DNA of 6,174 nt from Chloroflexota bacterium (lineage in GTDB: Bacteria; Chloroflexota; Anaerolineae; 4572-78; J111): positions 1 through 6,174 of the forward strand of contig RFJF01000624.1 of NCBI GenBank assembly GCA_003695455.1. Reading direction: 5' to 3'. Below are positions 1 through 6,174 of the stretch, one piece after another (position 1 is the first letter of the stretch; every line of letters begins with the position of its first letter). A program made the translations under genes and the position numbers. The notes beneath the pieces are model-generated. The model did no database searches. It was not told the origin of the DNA and was given only the letters and a program-made list of their open reading frames with translations.

Positions 1-363
1 GATTTCCAGCGTTTCCTTGTCAATGTAGGCCAGCAGGCCGCAGGCACTTTCGCAGTTAAAGCAGACGGTGGGCACCAGCATGTAATGTTTGGCTACTTTT
101 TTGGGCCAGCTTTTCGAGTCGTACTCCACCCAGTCGTCCCACTTTTCAACCGGCGGAAAGTAGACCAGCCCGTCCTCGGTGACCGGTTGGGGCATGTCGG
201 AAGGCGCGCCGCCGTTGCCGTGGATGGGCCACGCCTGCGGGCCGGTCTCCGCCGCCGGCGCGGGAGTTTGGCCGGAGACTGCGCTCGCCGGGGCCAGCGC
301 CGGGAGTGGGTTGGGGGTCAATTTAGCCACAGAATTCAAGAAACTTTGCAGTTTATTTTTCAT
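1..363 (-). CDS. Molybdopterin oxidoreductase catalytic subunit, N-terminal part (gene runs off the window)
   Basis: Only the first 121 residues are present; the reading frame is open to base 1. Residues about 17-60 are rich in Pro, Ala and Gly and look disordered. Residues 101-110 read CFNCESACGL, the C-x2-C-x3-C opening of the [4Fe-4S]-binding domain of the Mo/W bis-MGD oxidoreductase family (DMSO, polysulfide, thiosulfate, tetrathionate reductases, formate dehydrogenases); the fourth Cys would lie outside the window. The start is the ATG at 363: it has a good ribosome site (GGGAG, 7 bases upstream), and an in-frame TAA at 415-417 with no ATG, GTG or TTG between limits extension. No twin-arginine motif is visible, which is unusual for exported family members. 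It follows the electron-transfer/membrane subunit gene by 62 bases, so the pair should form one CISM-type complex. The substrate cannot be told from this fragment. Confidence 0.88.
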   Translation of the reverse strand, partial: MKNKLQSFLNSVAKLTPNPLPALAPASAVSGQTPAPAAETGPQAWPIHGNGGAPSDMPQPVTEDGLVYFPPVEKWDDWVEYDSKSWPKKVAKHYMLVPTVCFNCESACGLLAYIDKETLEI

Positions 364-370
364 AGTTATT

Positions 371-375
371 CTCCC
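371..375 (-). promoter_or_regulatory. Ribosome binding site of the catalytic subunit
   Basis: GGGAG on the minus strand lies 7 bases before the ATG at 363. It fixes the start of the molybdopterin subunit and lies just outside the hairpin formed by bases 377-427, so folding of that hairpin could affect its accessibility (inference). Confidence 0.7.
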
Positions 376-376
376 A

Positions 377-425
377 AAATCAGGGAGCAGGGGGAATTCC
401 TTACTCCTTACTCCTTACTCCTGAT

Positions 426-427
<2 letters not shown>
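377..427 (-). repeat. Imperfect inverted repeat (intercistronic hairpin)
   Basis: Bases 377-387 (AAATCAGGGAG) and 418-427 (CTCCTGATTT) are complementary with one bulged base. Between them lie a GGAATTCC palindrome (393-400) and a purine-rich stretch facing a pyrimidine-rich one. The element starts at the stop codon of the B-C fusion gene and ends just before the ribosome site of the catalytic subunit. There is no U-run after it on the minus strand, so it does not look like a Rho-independent terminator. It may tune relative expression, protect mRNA ends or be a processing site (inference). Confidence 0.6.
401..421. repeat. Three exact tandem copies of TTACTCC
   Basis: TTACTCC occurs at 401-407, 408-414 and 415-421 (GGAGTAA on the coding strand of the operon). 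Two related 7-bp units, CAGGGAG and CAGGGGG, are adjacent at 381-394. Short tandem heptamers of this kind resemble the STRR-type intergenic repeats of cyanobacteria and other bacteria. Each GGAGTAA copy also contains a GGAG Shine-Dalgarno core, but none has a start codon at the right distance. Confidence 0.85.
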
Positions 428-2117
<1,690 letters not shown>

Positions 2118-2123
2118 ATATTT

Positions 2124-2127
2124 CTCC
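2124..2127 (-). promoter_or_regulatory. Ribosome binding site of the B-C fusion gene
   Basis: GGAG lies 6 bases before the ATG at 2117 and supports that start. The Cys motif begins only 12 residues in, which also fits this start. Confidence 0.7.
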
Positions 2128-2146
2128 GTTGAAAACAGGATTCAGG

Positions 2147-2223
2147 GCCGGTGGCGGGTTGCATGTGGCAAGCGGCAGGTAACAGATTGCGACATGCGAC
2201 CTGCCCCTTGCTGCGTGACGGGT
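2147..2223. repeat. Degenerate phased 7-bp repeat array, 11 units
   Basis: Read on the plus strand in steps of seven from 2147, units are GCCGGTG, GCGGGTT, GCATGTG, GCAAGCG, GCAGGTA, ACAGATT, GCGACAT, GCGACCT, GCCCCTT, GCTGCGT and GACGGGT. Ten of eleven begin with G, ten have C second, and nine begin with GC, while the other five positions vary. The strict phase without insertions suggests a decayed heptamer tandem repeat. It lies between the putative promoter zone and the ribosome site of the B-C fusion gene, so it would be in the 5' untranslated leader if transcription starts upstream. Confidence 0.65.
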
Positions 2224-2232
2224 AAAAAGCAA

Positions 2233-2256
2233 TGGTACAGGCCAAATCTTGTACCA
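2233..2256. promoter_or_regulatory. Perfect spaced inverted repeat TGGTACA-N10-TGTACCA (candidate operator)
   Basis: Arms at 2233-2239 and 2250-2256 match perfectly over 7 bases, with a 10-base spacer, giving half-site centres 17 bases apart. This is a plausible footprint for a dimeric regulator, and it sits about 115-140 bases upstream of the B-C fusion start. It does not clearly match the NarL heptamer or an FNR site. The neighbouring response regulator is the obvious candidate binder, but this is inference. Confidence 0.45.
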
Positions 2257-2344
2257 AATAGAAAGTGTGTTCGTTAGGAAAACCTGCCACAAAAATTTTA
2301 GCACAGCGCCGGGCGGCAATCATCACTTGGTTGGGGGATTTGGC

Positions 2345-2360
2345 TCACCCAATTGGGTGA
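2345..2360. repeat. 16-bp perfect palindrome TCACCCAATTGGGTGA
   Basis: The palindrome lies 9 bases after the TAA of the response regulator. As RNA it can form a 6-bp stem with an AAUU loop, but it is followed by no U-run on the minus strand, so a classical intrinsic terminator is unlikely. It could be an operator or a weak 3' end element. A second, shorter dyad (TGGAAT-T-ATTCCA, 2365-2377) overlaps the regulator's stop codon. Confidence 0.6.
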
Positions 2361-2369
2361 TTGTTGGAA

Positions 2370-3023
2370 TTATTCCAGGGTGATCAACCCGCGCCGGATG
2401 CCTTCGAGGACGGCCTGGGTGCGGTTGGGCTGGTTCAATTTGCGGAGAATGTTTTTGACGTGGGTGCGAACGGTCTCTTCGCTGACGTGGAGTTGGCGGG
2501 CGATGGCCCGGTTGGTGGCGCTGGTTGCCATGTGCTGTAACACGTTCAGTTCGCGGTGGGTCAGCGCCGGCTGGGTTGCCGCTGCCGCCGGCGAAGGGTT
2601 GTGGGTGTGGCGCACCAGCGCGCTGGTGATGAGCGGGTGAAAGTAGTTGTCGCCGCCGGCCACGTGGCGGATGGCGCTTGCCAGTTCGGCGGTGGTGGCA
2701 TCTTTGACAATGTAGCCGTCTACCCCGGCCTGCACCGTGGCGTAGACGCGAGAGTCGGCGTGAATGCCGGACAGAATCAAAATGCGGGTGTGCGGGGCAG
2801 CCTGGCGCACCTGGCGAGTCACTTCGATTCCGTCAAAATCGGGCATGCTCAAATCCAGCAGGAGAACGTGAGGCTGCAACTGTTGGGCCAGCAACACCCC
2901 CTCGCTGCCGTTGCGGGCTTCGCCCACAATGTCAAAATCGGGCTGAATCTGGAGCGCCAGACTCAGGCTCTGCCGCACCATGGCGTGGTCATCAACAATG
3001 AGAATTTTGATGGTATCGGACAC
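2370..3023 (-). CDS. NarL/FixJ-family response regulator with LuxR-type HTH
   Basis: 217 residues, the usual length for the family. The receiver domain (about 4-120) shows the acidic pair D11/D12, the phosphoacceptor D57 in LLLDLSMPDFDG, S85 and K107. The GerE/LuxR DNA-binding domain (about 154-217) reads LTHRELNVLQHMA, then a typical recognition segment near 181-196 (SEETVRTHVKNILRKL). A short Ala/Pro-rich linker joins them. The start is a GTG at 3023 with AGGA 8 bases upstream, overlapping the stop codon of the preceding gene. It is the cognate partner of the HisKA_3 kinase in the same transcript and probably regulates transcription of the adjacent respiratory operon (inference from position). 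Confidence 0.95.
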   Translation of the reverse strand: MSDTIKILIVDDHAMVRQSLSLALQIQPDFDIVGEARNGSEGVLLAQQLQPHVLLLDLSMPDFDGIEVTRQVRQAAPHTRILILSGIHADSRVYATVQAGVDGYIVKDATTAELASAIRHVAGGDNYFHPLITSALVRHTHNPSPAAAATQPALTHRELNVLQHMATSATNRAIARQLHVSEETVRTHVKNILRKLNQPNRTQAVLEGIRRGLITLE

Positions 3024-3033
3024 GTGTGCCGTC

Positions 3034-3660
3034 CTATTTGGCGCTGATTTTGCGGATGGCCCACAGCCCGCCGATGACTCCGGCTACAGCCAGAAAGGCG
3101 GAAAACGCCTGCTGCACTATCGAATCGGCTTCTGCTTCCGTGCGGCCCCGCGCCACCAGCGACCATTTGAGCAGCGTGCCGCCGTCAATGATTGGCATGG
3201 GGGCCAGCGCGCCCAGCCCGAAGATTGCCTGAAACAAGGCGAACACCGTCACCAGCCGCCGCGCCACCGACCCGGCAGCGGTCAGCGGGCGCAGGGCCAG
3301 CGCGGCCAGCATCGCCGTGGTGCTGGCAATGGGGCCGCCAATGGCCCGGCCCATGTGGGCGGCGGGCGGCACATCGTTGTTCAGATACACCGAACTTGGC
3401 ATGGGCGCACTGATGCGCACGGCATCCATTGGGGCCTGCACCTGCCGCGAACTGACAATGTGCCCGGCGTAGTGGATGATATCGGTGATGGGGTAGCAGA
3501 GCGCGCCGAACGCGCCCATCGCCAGCCGGTTGGACAGGCCGCGTTCGCCGGCCAGCAGGGCCGTCAGCACGGCGCTGACTGCGGCGGTGAACCCCGCCGC
3601 CGGTTCAACAATCACCGGCGTACCGAGCAGGTGAAACAGGGGTTTTTCAGAGTTGGTCAT
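3034..3660 (-). CDS. Small membrane protein related to M50 (site-2 protease) metallopeptidases, catalytic Glu not conserved
   Basis: 208 residues with hydrophobic segments near 16-37, 46-62, 106-123, 136-156 and 186-202. Three motifs align with M50 peptidases. First is DIIHYAGHI (60-68), at the place of HExxH, with H63 and H67 kept but Glu replaced by Y64. Second is GRAIGGPIAS (104-113), like the family's AGP.xN/S segment. Third is APMPIIDGG (153-161), like NxxPxPxxDGG, with D159 as third metal ligand. So metal ligands look retained while the general base is lost, suggesting a pseudo-protease or atypical enzyme. The ATG at 3660 follows the kinase stop by 7 bases, with GTGAGG upstream overlapping that stop. 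The next gene starts 10 bases after it. The role is unknown; sitting between kinase and regulator suggests a signalling or membrane-sensing accessory. The family call comes from short motifs only. Confidence 0.6.
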   Translation of the reverse strand: MTNSEKPLFHLLGTPVIVEPAAGFTAAVSAVLTALLAGERGLSNRLAMGAFGALCYPITDIIHYAGHIVSSRQVQAPMDAVRISAPMPSSVYLNNDVPPAAHMGRAIGGPIASTTAMLAALALRPLTAAGSVARRLVTVFALFQAIFGLGALAPMPIIDGGTLLKWSLVARGRTEAEADSIVQQAFSAFLAVAGVIGGLWAIRKISAK

Positions 3661-3667
3661 TCAAGCC

Positions 3668-5422
3668 TCACTTTGTAATCATTTCCGGCACGGCAACCGG
3701 GCGCGCCGCTGGTTGGGTTTCTGCCGGATTGGGTATCCGCACGGTAATGAGCGTGCCTTCGCCAAAGGTGCTGGTTACTTCGAACGTGCCGCCCAGCGAT
3801 TCGACCCGTTCCCGCATGCTGTGCAGCCCCAAATGCCGCGAGCCGTCCACCGCGGCGGGATCAAACCCGTCGCCGTTGTCGCTGATGCGCATTTCAATCT
3901 GCCCGGCCTGCGGAATCAATTTGACCACCACCTGCCGCGCCGCCGAATGTTTGGCGGCGTTGGTTACGGCCTCTTGCGCCACCTGAAACAGGCCGTTGCG
4001 CACGGCGGCCGGCCACGGGTCAAAATTGCCGGGCAGGTCAATCCGCAGGGCCATATCCTGCTGCGCCGGGCACAGGGTGCGCAGACTGCGGTGCAGACCG
4101 CCCACAAAGGCATCGGAGGTGATGTCCTCGGTGCGCATGCTGAAAATGGCCTGCCGGATGAGCGCCTGCGCGTCGGTGACGCTGCCGTGCAGGCGGCCCA
4201 ACACAGGCCGGGCCGGATGTTCGCCGGGCAGCATTTGGGTGCAGGCATCCAGCCCGTAGGCCAGCCCGTACAAAATCTGGCTCACGTTGTCGTGCAGGCC
4301 GCTGGCAATCCGGTGGCGTTCTTCGGAGATGGCAACCTGCTGGGCGCGGTCAATGCACAGCCGCATACTGCCCAGCGCCACTCCGGCGTGGGTTGCCAGA
4401 TTATCCAGCGAGAGCCGGTCGGCCTGCGGCAGGCGCTCGCCGGGGGGCAGGTCGTCTATCAGCATCACGCCGATGGTGTGCTGGCGCAGGCGCAGTGGCA
4501 AAATGATGTAGTGCGCACCGGTGACCAGCCGCCGGTTGGCCCATTCGGTGGCGGTGGGCGGCTGGCCGTCCACAATTTCTACCACCAGCTTGCCTTTGAC
4601 AGAGCGGGCCACCGGCCCGGAATCACCCACCAGCGAAACGAGGTCGGTGTGCGCCATTTGGCCGGGGCCGGCGCTGTCTGCCGGTTCCAGCGTGAGCCAA
4701 CTACTCAGCGCGTCCAGCCCCTCATCATACAGGCCGATGACCGCCCGGCGGTAGCCCAACTGCTGAATTAGCCCCTGCAAAATCGATTCCTGCAATTCGG
4801 CCGGGTCTGCCGATGATTGCATCACCAACGACAGTTCACGCACCAGATTCAAGTCTCGGTTGCGGCGGGTGAGTTCGCGGTTTTTGGCGGACAGGTCGGT
4901 GTGAGCGGTGTTCAGCCGGCGCAGTAACCGGGCCGGGTAGCCAAAGATTGCGCCAATCAAAAAAAAGCTGACGGCCTGTTCGGCGGCGCTGAGCAGGTTG
5001 GGCGGCGCGCCGGTCAGCCGGGGAACGGCAAACGCCGCGCCAAAAATGAACGTGTATCCGGCGGCGGCCAGCACCCCGCCGCGAATGTCAAAAAAGAAGG
5101 CGGCGGCCAAAATGGGCGACAGGCTGTACAAATAGTAGGGGCTGTGTTCCACGCCGGTCAGCCAGACCGGCAGGCCCACCAGCAGCAGGTCCAGCGCCAG
5201 CAGGGCGGGCCGGTTCAGCAGAAGTTGGTTGACCCGCCCGGCAGACAGGGTGAGGGTGAGGGTGGTGGCAATGGCCGCGGCCAACGCCATTGCGCCCGCC
5301 GCCGACGGTGCGGCAACCAGCGCCACCACCGGTAGCAGCAGGCTGACCCAGCGAAAGCCGACCAGCAGCCTGAAGGTGCGGATTTGCTCCAGTTCAGGCC
5401 GGAAATTGGCAGAGAGATTCAC
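3668..5422 (-). CDS. Membrane sensor histidine kinase (HisKA_3, GAF domain)
   Basis: 584 residues. The N-terminus has about six hydrophobic segments (near 15-38, 41-60, 73-90, 96-112, 115-134, 145-162) with little extracytoplasmic loop. A charged, coiled-coil-like stretch (165-195) follows, then a GAF-like domain (about 200-355). The dimerisation/phosphoacceptor box is ERHRIASGLHDNVSQILYGL, with H377 as the phosphorylated His. The HATPase domain shows the N box EAVTNAAKHS (N488), the G1 box DNGDGFD (515-521) and GLHSMRERVESLGG. This is the NarX/DesK-type class that partners NarL-type regulators, as found two genes downstream. The start is taken as GTG at 5422; an in-frame TGA at 5426-5428 prevents extension, and the ribosome site (GGTGAG very close to the start) is weak, suggesting coupling to the upstream gene 10 bases away. 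The signal is not evident. Confidence 0.95.
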   Translation of the reverse strand: MNLSANFRPELEQIRTFRLLVGFRWVSLLLPVVALVAAPSAAGAMALAAAIATTLTLTLSAGRVNQLLLNRPALLALDLLLVGLPVWLTGVEHSPYYLYSLSPILAAAFFFDIRGGVLAAAGYTFIFGAAFAVPRLTGAPPNLLSAAEQAVSFFLIGAIFGYPARLLRRLNTAHTDLSAKNRELTRRNRDLNLVRELSLVMQSSADPAELQESILQGLIQQLGYRRAVIGLYDEGLDALSSWLTLEPADSAGPGQMAHTDLVSLVGDSGPVARSVKGKLVVEIVDGQPPTATEWANRRLVTGAHYIILPLRLRQHTIGVMLIDDLPPGERLPQADRLSLDNLATHAGVALGSMRLCIDRAQQVAISEERHRIASGLHDNVSQILYGLAYGLDACTQMLPGEHPARPVLGRLHGSVTDAQALIRQAIFSMRTEDITSDAFVGGLHRSLRTLCPAQQDMALRIDLPGNFDPWPAAVRNGLFQVAQEAVTNAAKHSAARQVVVKLIPQAGQIEMRISDNGDGFDPAAVDGSRHLGLHSMRERVESLGGTFEVTSTFGEGTLITVRIPNPAETQPAARPVAVPEMITK

Positions 5423-5432
5423 AACTCACCGT

Positions 5433-6174
5433 TCATCTTTCGATGGGCGCGTCAATCAGGTTGCCCCACTCGGCCCACGAGCCGTCGTAGTTGCTGACCT
5501 GCGGGTAGCCCAGCAGGTAGTGCAGCACAAACCAACTGTGGGATGAACGCTCGCCAATGCGGCAGTAGACAATGACGTTTTTATCGGGGGTAACATTGTG
5601 TGCGGTGTAAATTTGCCGCAGGTCGCGGGCGGGTTTAAAGGTGCCGTCTTCAAACACGGCCTGCCCCCAGGTAATGTTGAGCGCGCCCGGCAGGTGACCG
5701 CCGCGCATGGCGCCTTCTTGCGGCAGGTCGTCGGGGGCAACCATTTCGCCGGAAAATTCTTTGGGGGCGCGGGTGTCAATGAACACGGTATCGGGCTGAT
5801 CCAACCCCTGAAAAATCTGGTGGCGGGTGGCGCGTACGGCGGGGTTGGTGGTTTGCACGCGGTAAACGGCCGGCTCCGGCTGAACCGATTCGGTGGTGAG
5901 CGGGCGGCCTTCGGCAATCCATTTTTTGCGCCCGCCGTTCATCAGCCGAACATCTTTGTGCCCGTAATATTTGAGCAGCCAAAAAGCGTAGGCGGCAAAC
6001 CAGTTGTTTTTATCGCCGTAGAGAATAACGGTGGTCTCGTTGTCAATGCCGGAACGGCCAAGCAGTTGCTCAAACGCCTGCGGGCCGGGGATGTCACGCC
6101 GGATGGGGTCCTGAAAATCAATGTGCCAGTTCCAGCACACCGCACCTTTTATGTGACCCGACACATATGTATAC
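5433..6174 (-). CDS. Thiosulfate sulfurtransferase (two-domain rhodanese), 5' end outside window
   Basis: At least 247 residues, open to the window edge. Two rhodanese domains are visible: the N-terminal one contains GHIKGAVCWNW, DFQDPIRRD and ILYGDKNNWFAAYAFW, and the C-terminal one contains DTRAPKEFSGE and the active-site loop CRIGERSSH, whose catalytic Cys codon is at 5562-5564. This matches the SseA/CysA-like sulfurtransferases that move a sulfane sulfur from thiosulfate to an acceptor such as cyanide or a thiol through a Cys persulfide. The GTG at 6164 is not taken as the start, because family similarity (a GHIPGAV-type motif preceded by more of the domain) shows the protein begins upstream. 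It ends 10 bases before the kinase, so it is probably cotranscribed with the two-component genes. Confidence 0.95.
   Translation of the reverse strand, partial: YTYVSGHIKGAVCWNWHIDFQDPIRRDIPGPQAFEQLLGRSGIDNETTVILYGDKNNWFAAYAFWLLKYYGHKDVRLMNGGRKKWIAEGRPLTTESVQPEPAVYRVQTTNPAVRATRHQIFQGLDQPDTVFIDTRAPKEFSGEMVAPDDLPQEGAMRGGHLPGALNITWGQAVFEDGTFKPARDLRQIYTAHNVTPDKNVIVYCRIGERSSHSWFVLHYLLGYPQVSNYDGSWAEWGNLIDAPIER

Larger units (their letters stand above)
2118..2369 (-). promoter_or_regulatory. Intergenic region upstream of the molybdoenzyme operon
   Basis: A 252-base gap, by far the longest between genes here, separates the response regulator from the respiratory operon in the same orientation. It likely holds the operon promoter. 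An AT-rich block at about 2291-2300 (minus TAAAATTTTT) could be an upstream element, but I cannot pick a convincing -35/-10 pair. The region also holds a 16-bp palindrome, a spaced inverted repeat and a phased heptamer array, listed separately. I see no tRNA or small gene in it. Confidence 0.6.

Noticed and set aside
2147..2223. CRISPR array
   Set aside because: Units are 7 bp with no spacers, so the structure is a degenerate tandem repeat.
2233..2256. NarL or FNR binding site
   Set aside because: The half-sites do not fit the TACYYMT heptamer or the TTGAT-N4-ATCAA pattern well enough to name the regulator.
2345..2360. Rho-independent terminator
   Set aside because: The stem is only 6 bp and no U-run follows on either strand.
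2980..3678. Plus-strand open frame of 232 codons
   Set aside because: It covers the M50-like gene on the opposite strand and has low-complexity composition without motifs.
3653..4771. Long plus-strand open frame of 372 codons
   Set aside because: It lies entirely opposite the histidine kinase, whose H, N and G boxes are clear. Its translation has no recognisable motif; long antisense frames are common in GC-rich genes.
6162..6164. GTG as the start of the rhodanese
   Set aside because: The frame stays open to the window edge and the rhodanese fold needs residues before GHIKGAV, so the true start is outside.

Overview
The window is a GC-rich bacterial segment in which every supported gene lies on the minus strand, so it reads from right to left. 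Gene style suggests a member of the Chloroflexota: a multi-pass HisKA_3 kinase with a GAF domain, an actinobacterial/Chloroflexota-type rhodanese with a CRIGERSSH loop, a fused ferredoxin-NrfD subunit, and heptameric intergenic repeats. That taxonomic call is inference; there is no marker gene to settle it.

Right block (6174 to 2370), four closely spaced genes. First is a two-domain rhodanese (thiosulfate sulfurtransferase) whose 5' end lies outside the window. Then come a membrane sensor histidine kinase, a small membrane protein that looks like an M50/site-2-protease relative with its catalytic Glu replaced, and a NarL/FixJ-type response regulator. Gaps are only 10, 7 and 10 bases, so this is almost certainly one transcript.

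Middle (2369 to 2118), a 252-base gene-free gap. It holds a 16-bp perfect palindrome just after the regulator, a spaced inverted repeat TGGTACA-N10-TGTACCA, and an 11-unit array of degenerate 7-bp units in strict phase. It probably contains the promoter and operator of the next operon.

Left block (2117 to 1), a respiratory molybdoenzyme operon of the CISM type (DmsABC/PsrABC/TtrABC-like). One protein fuses a four-cluster ferredoxin B subunit to an NrfD-type membrane C subunit through a His/Asn/Gly-rich linker. After 62 bases comes the start of the molybdopterin catalytic subunit, cut off by the window edge after 121 residues. The short gap contains three exact TTACTCC copies inside a larger imperfect hairpin.

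Working model (inference): the two-component system senses a redox or sulfur-related signal and controls the adjacent membrane oxidoreductase; the rhodanese would handle sulfane sulfur in the same pathway. The most unusual elements are the M50-like protein inside a two-component operon, the B-C fusion with no Tat motif on the visible catalytic N-terminus, and the two heptamer-phased intergenic repeats flanking the fusion gene.
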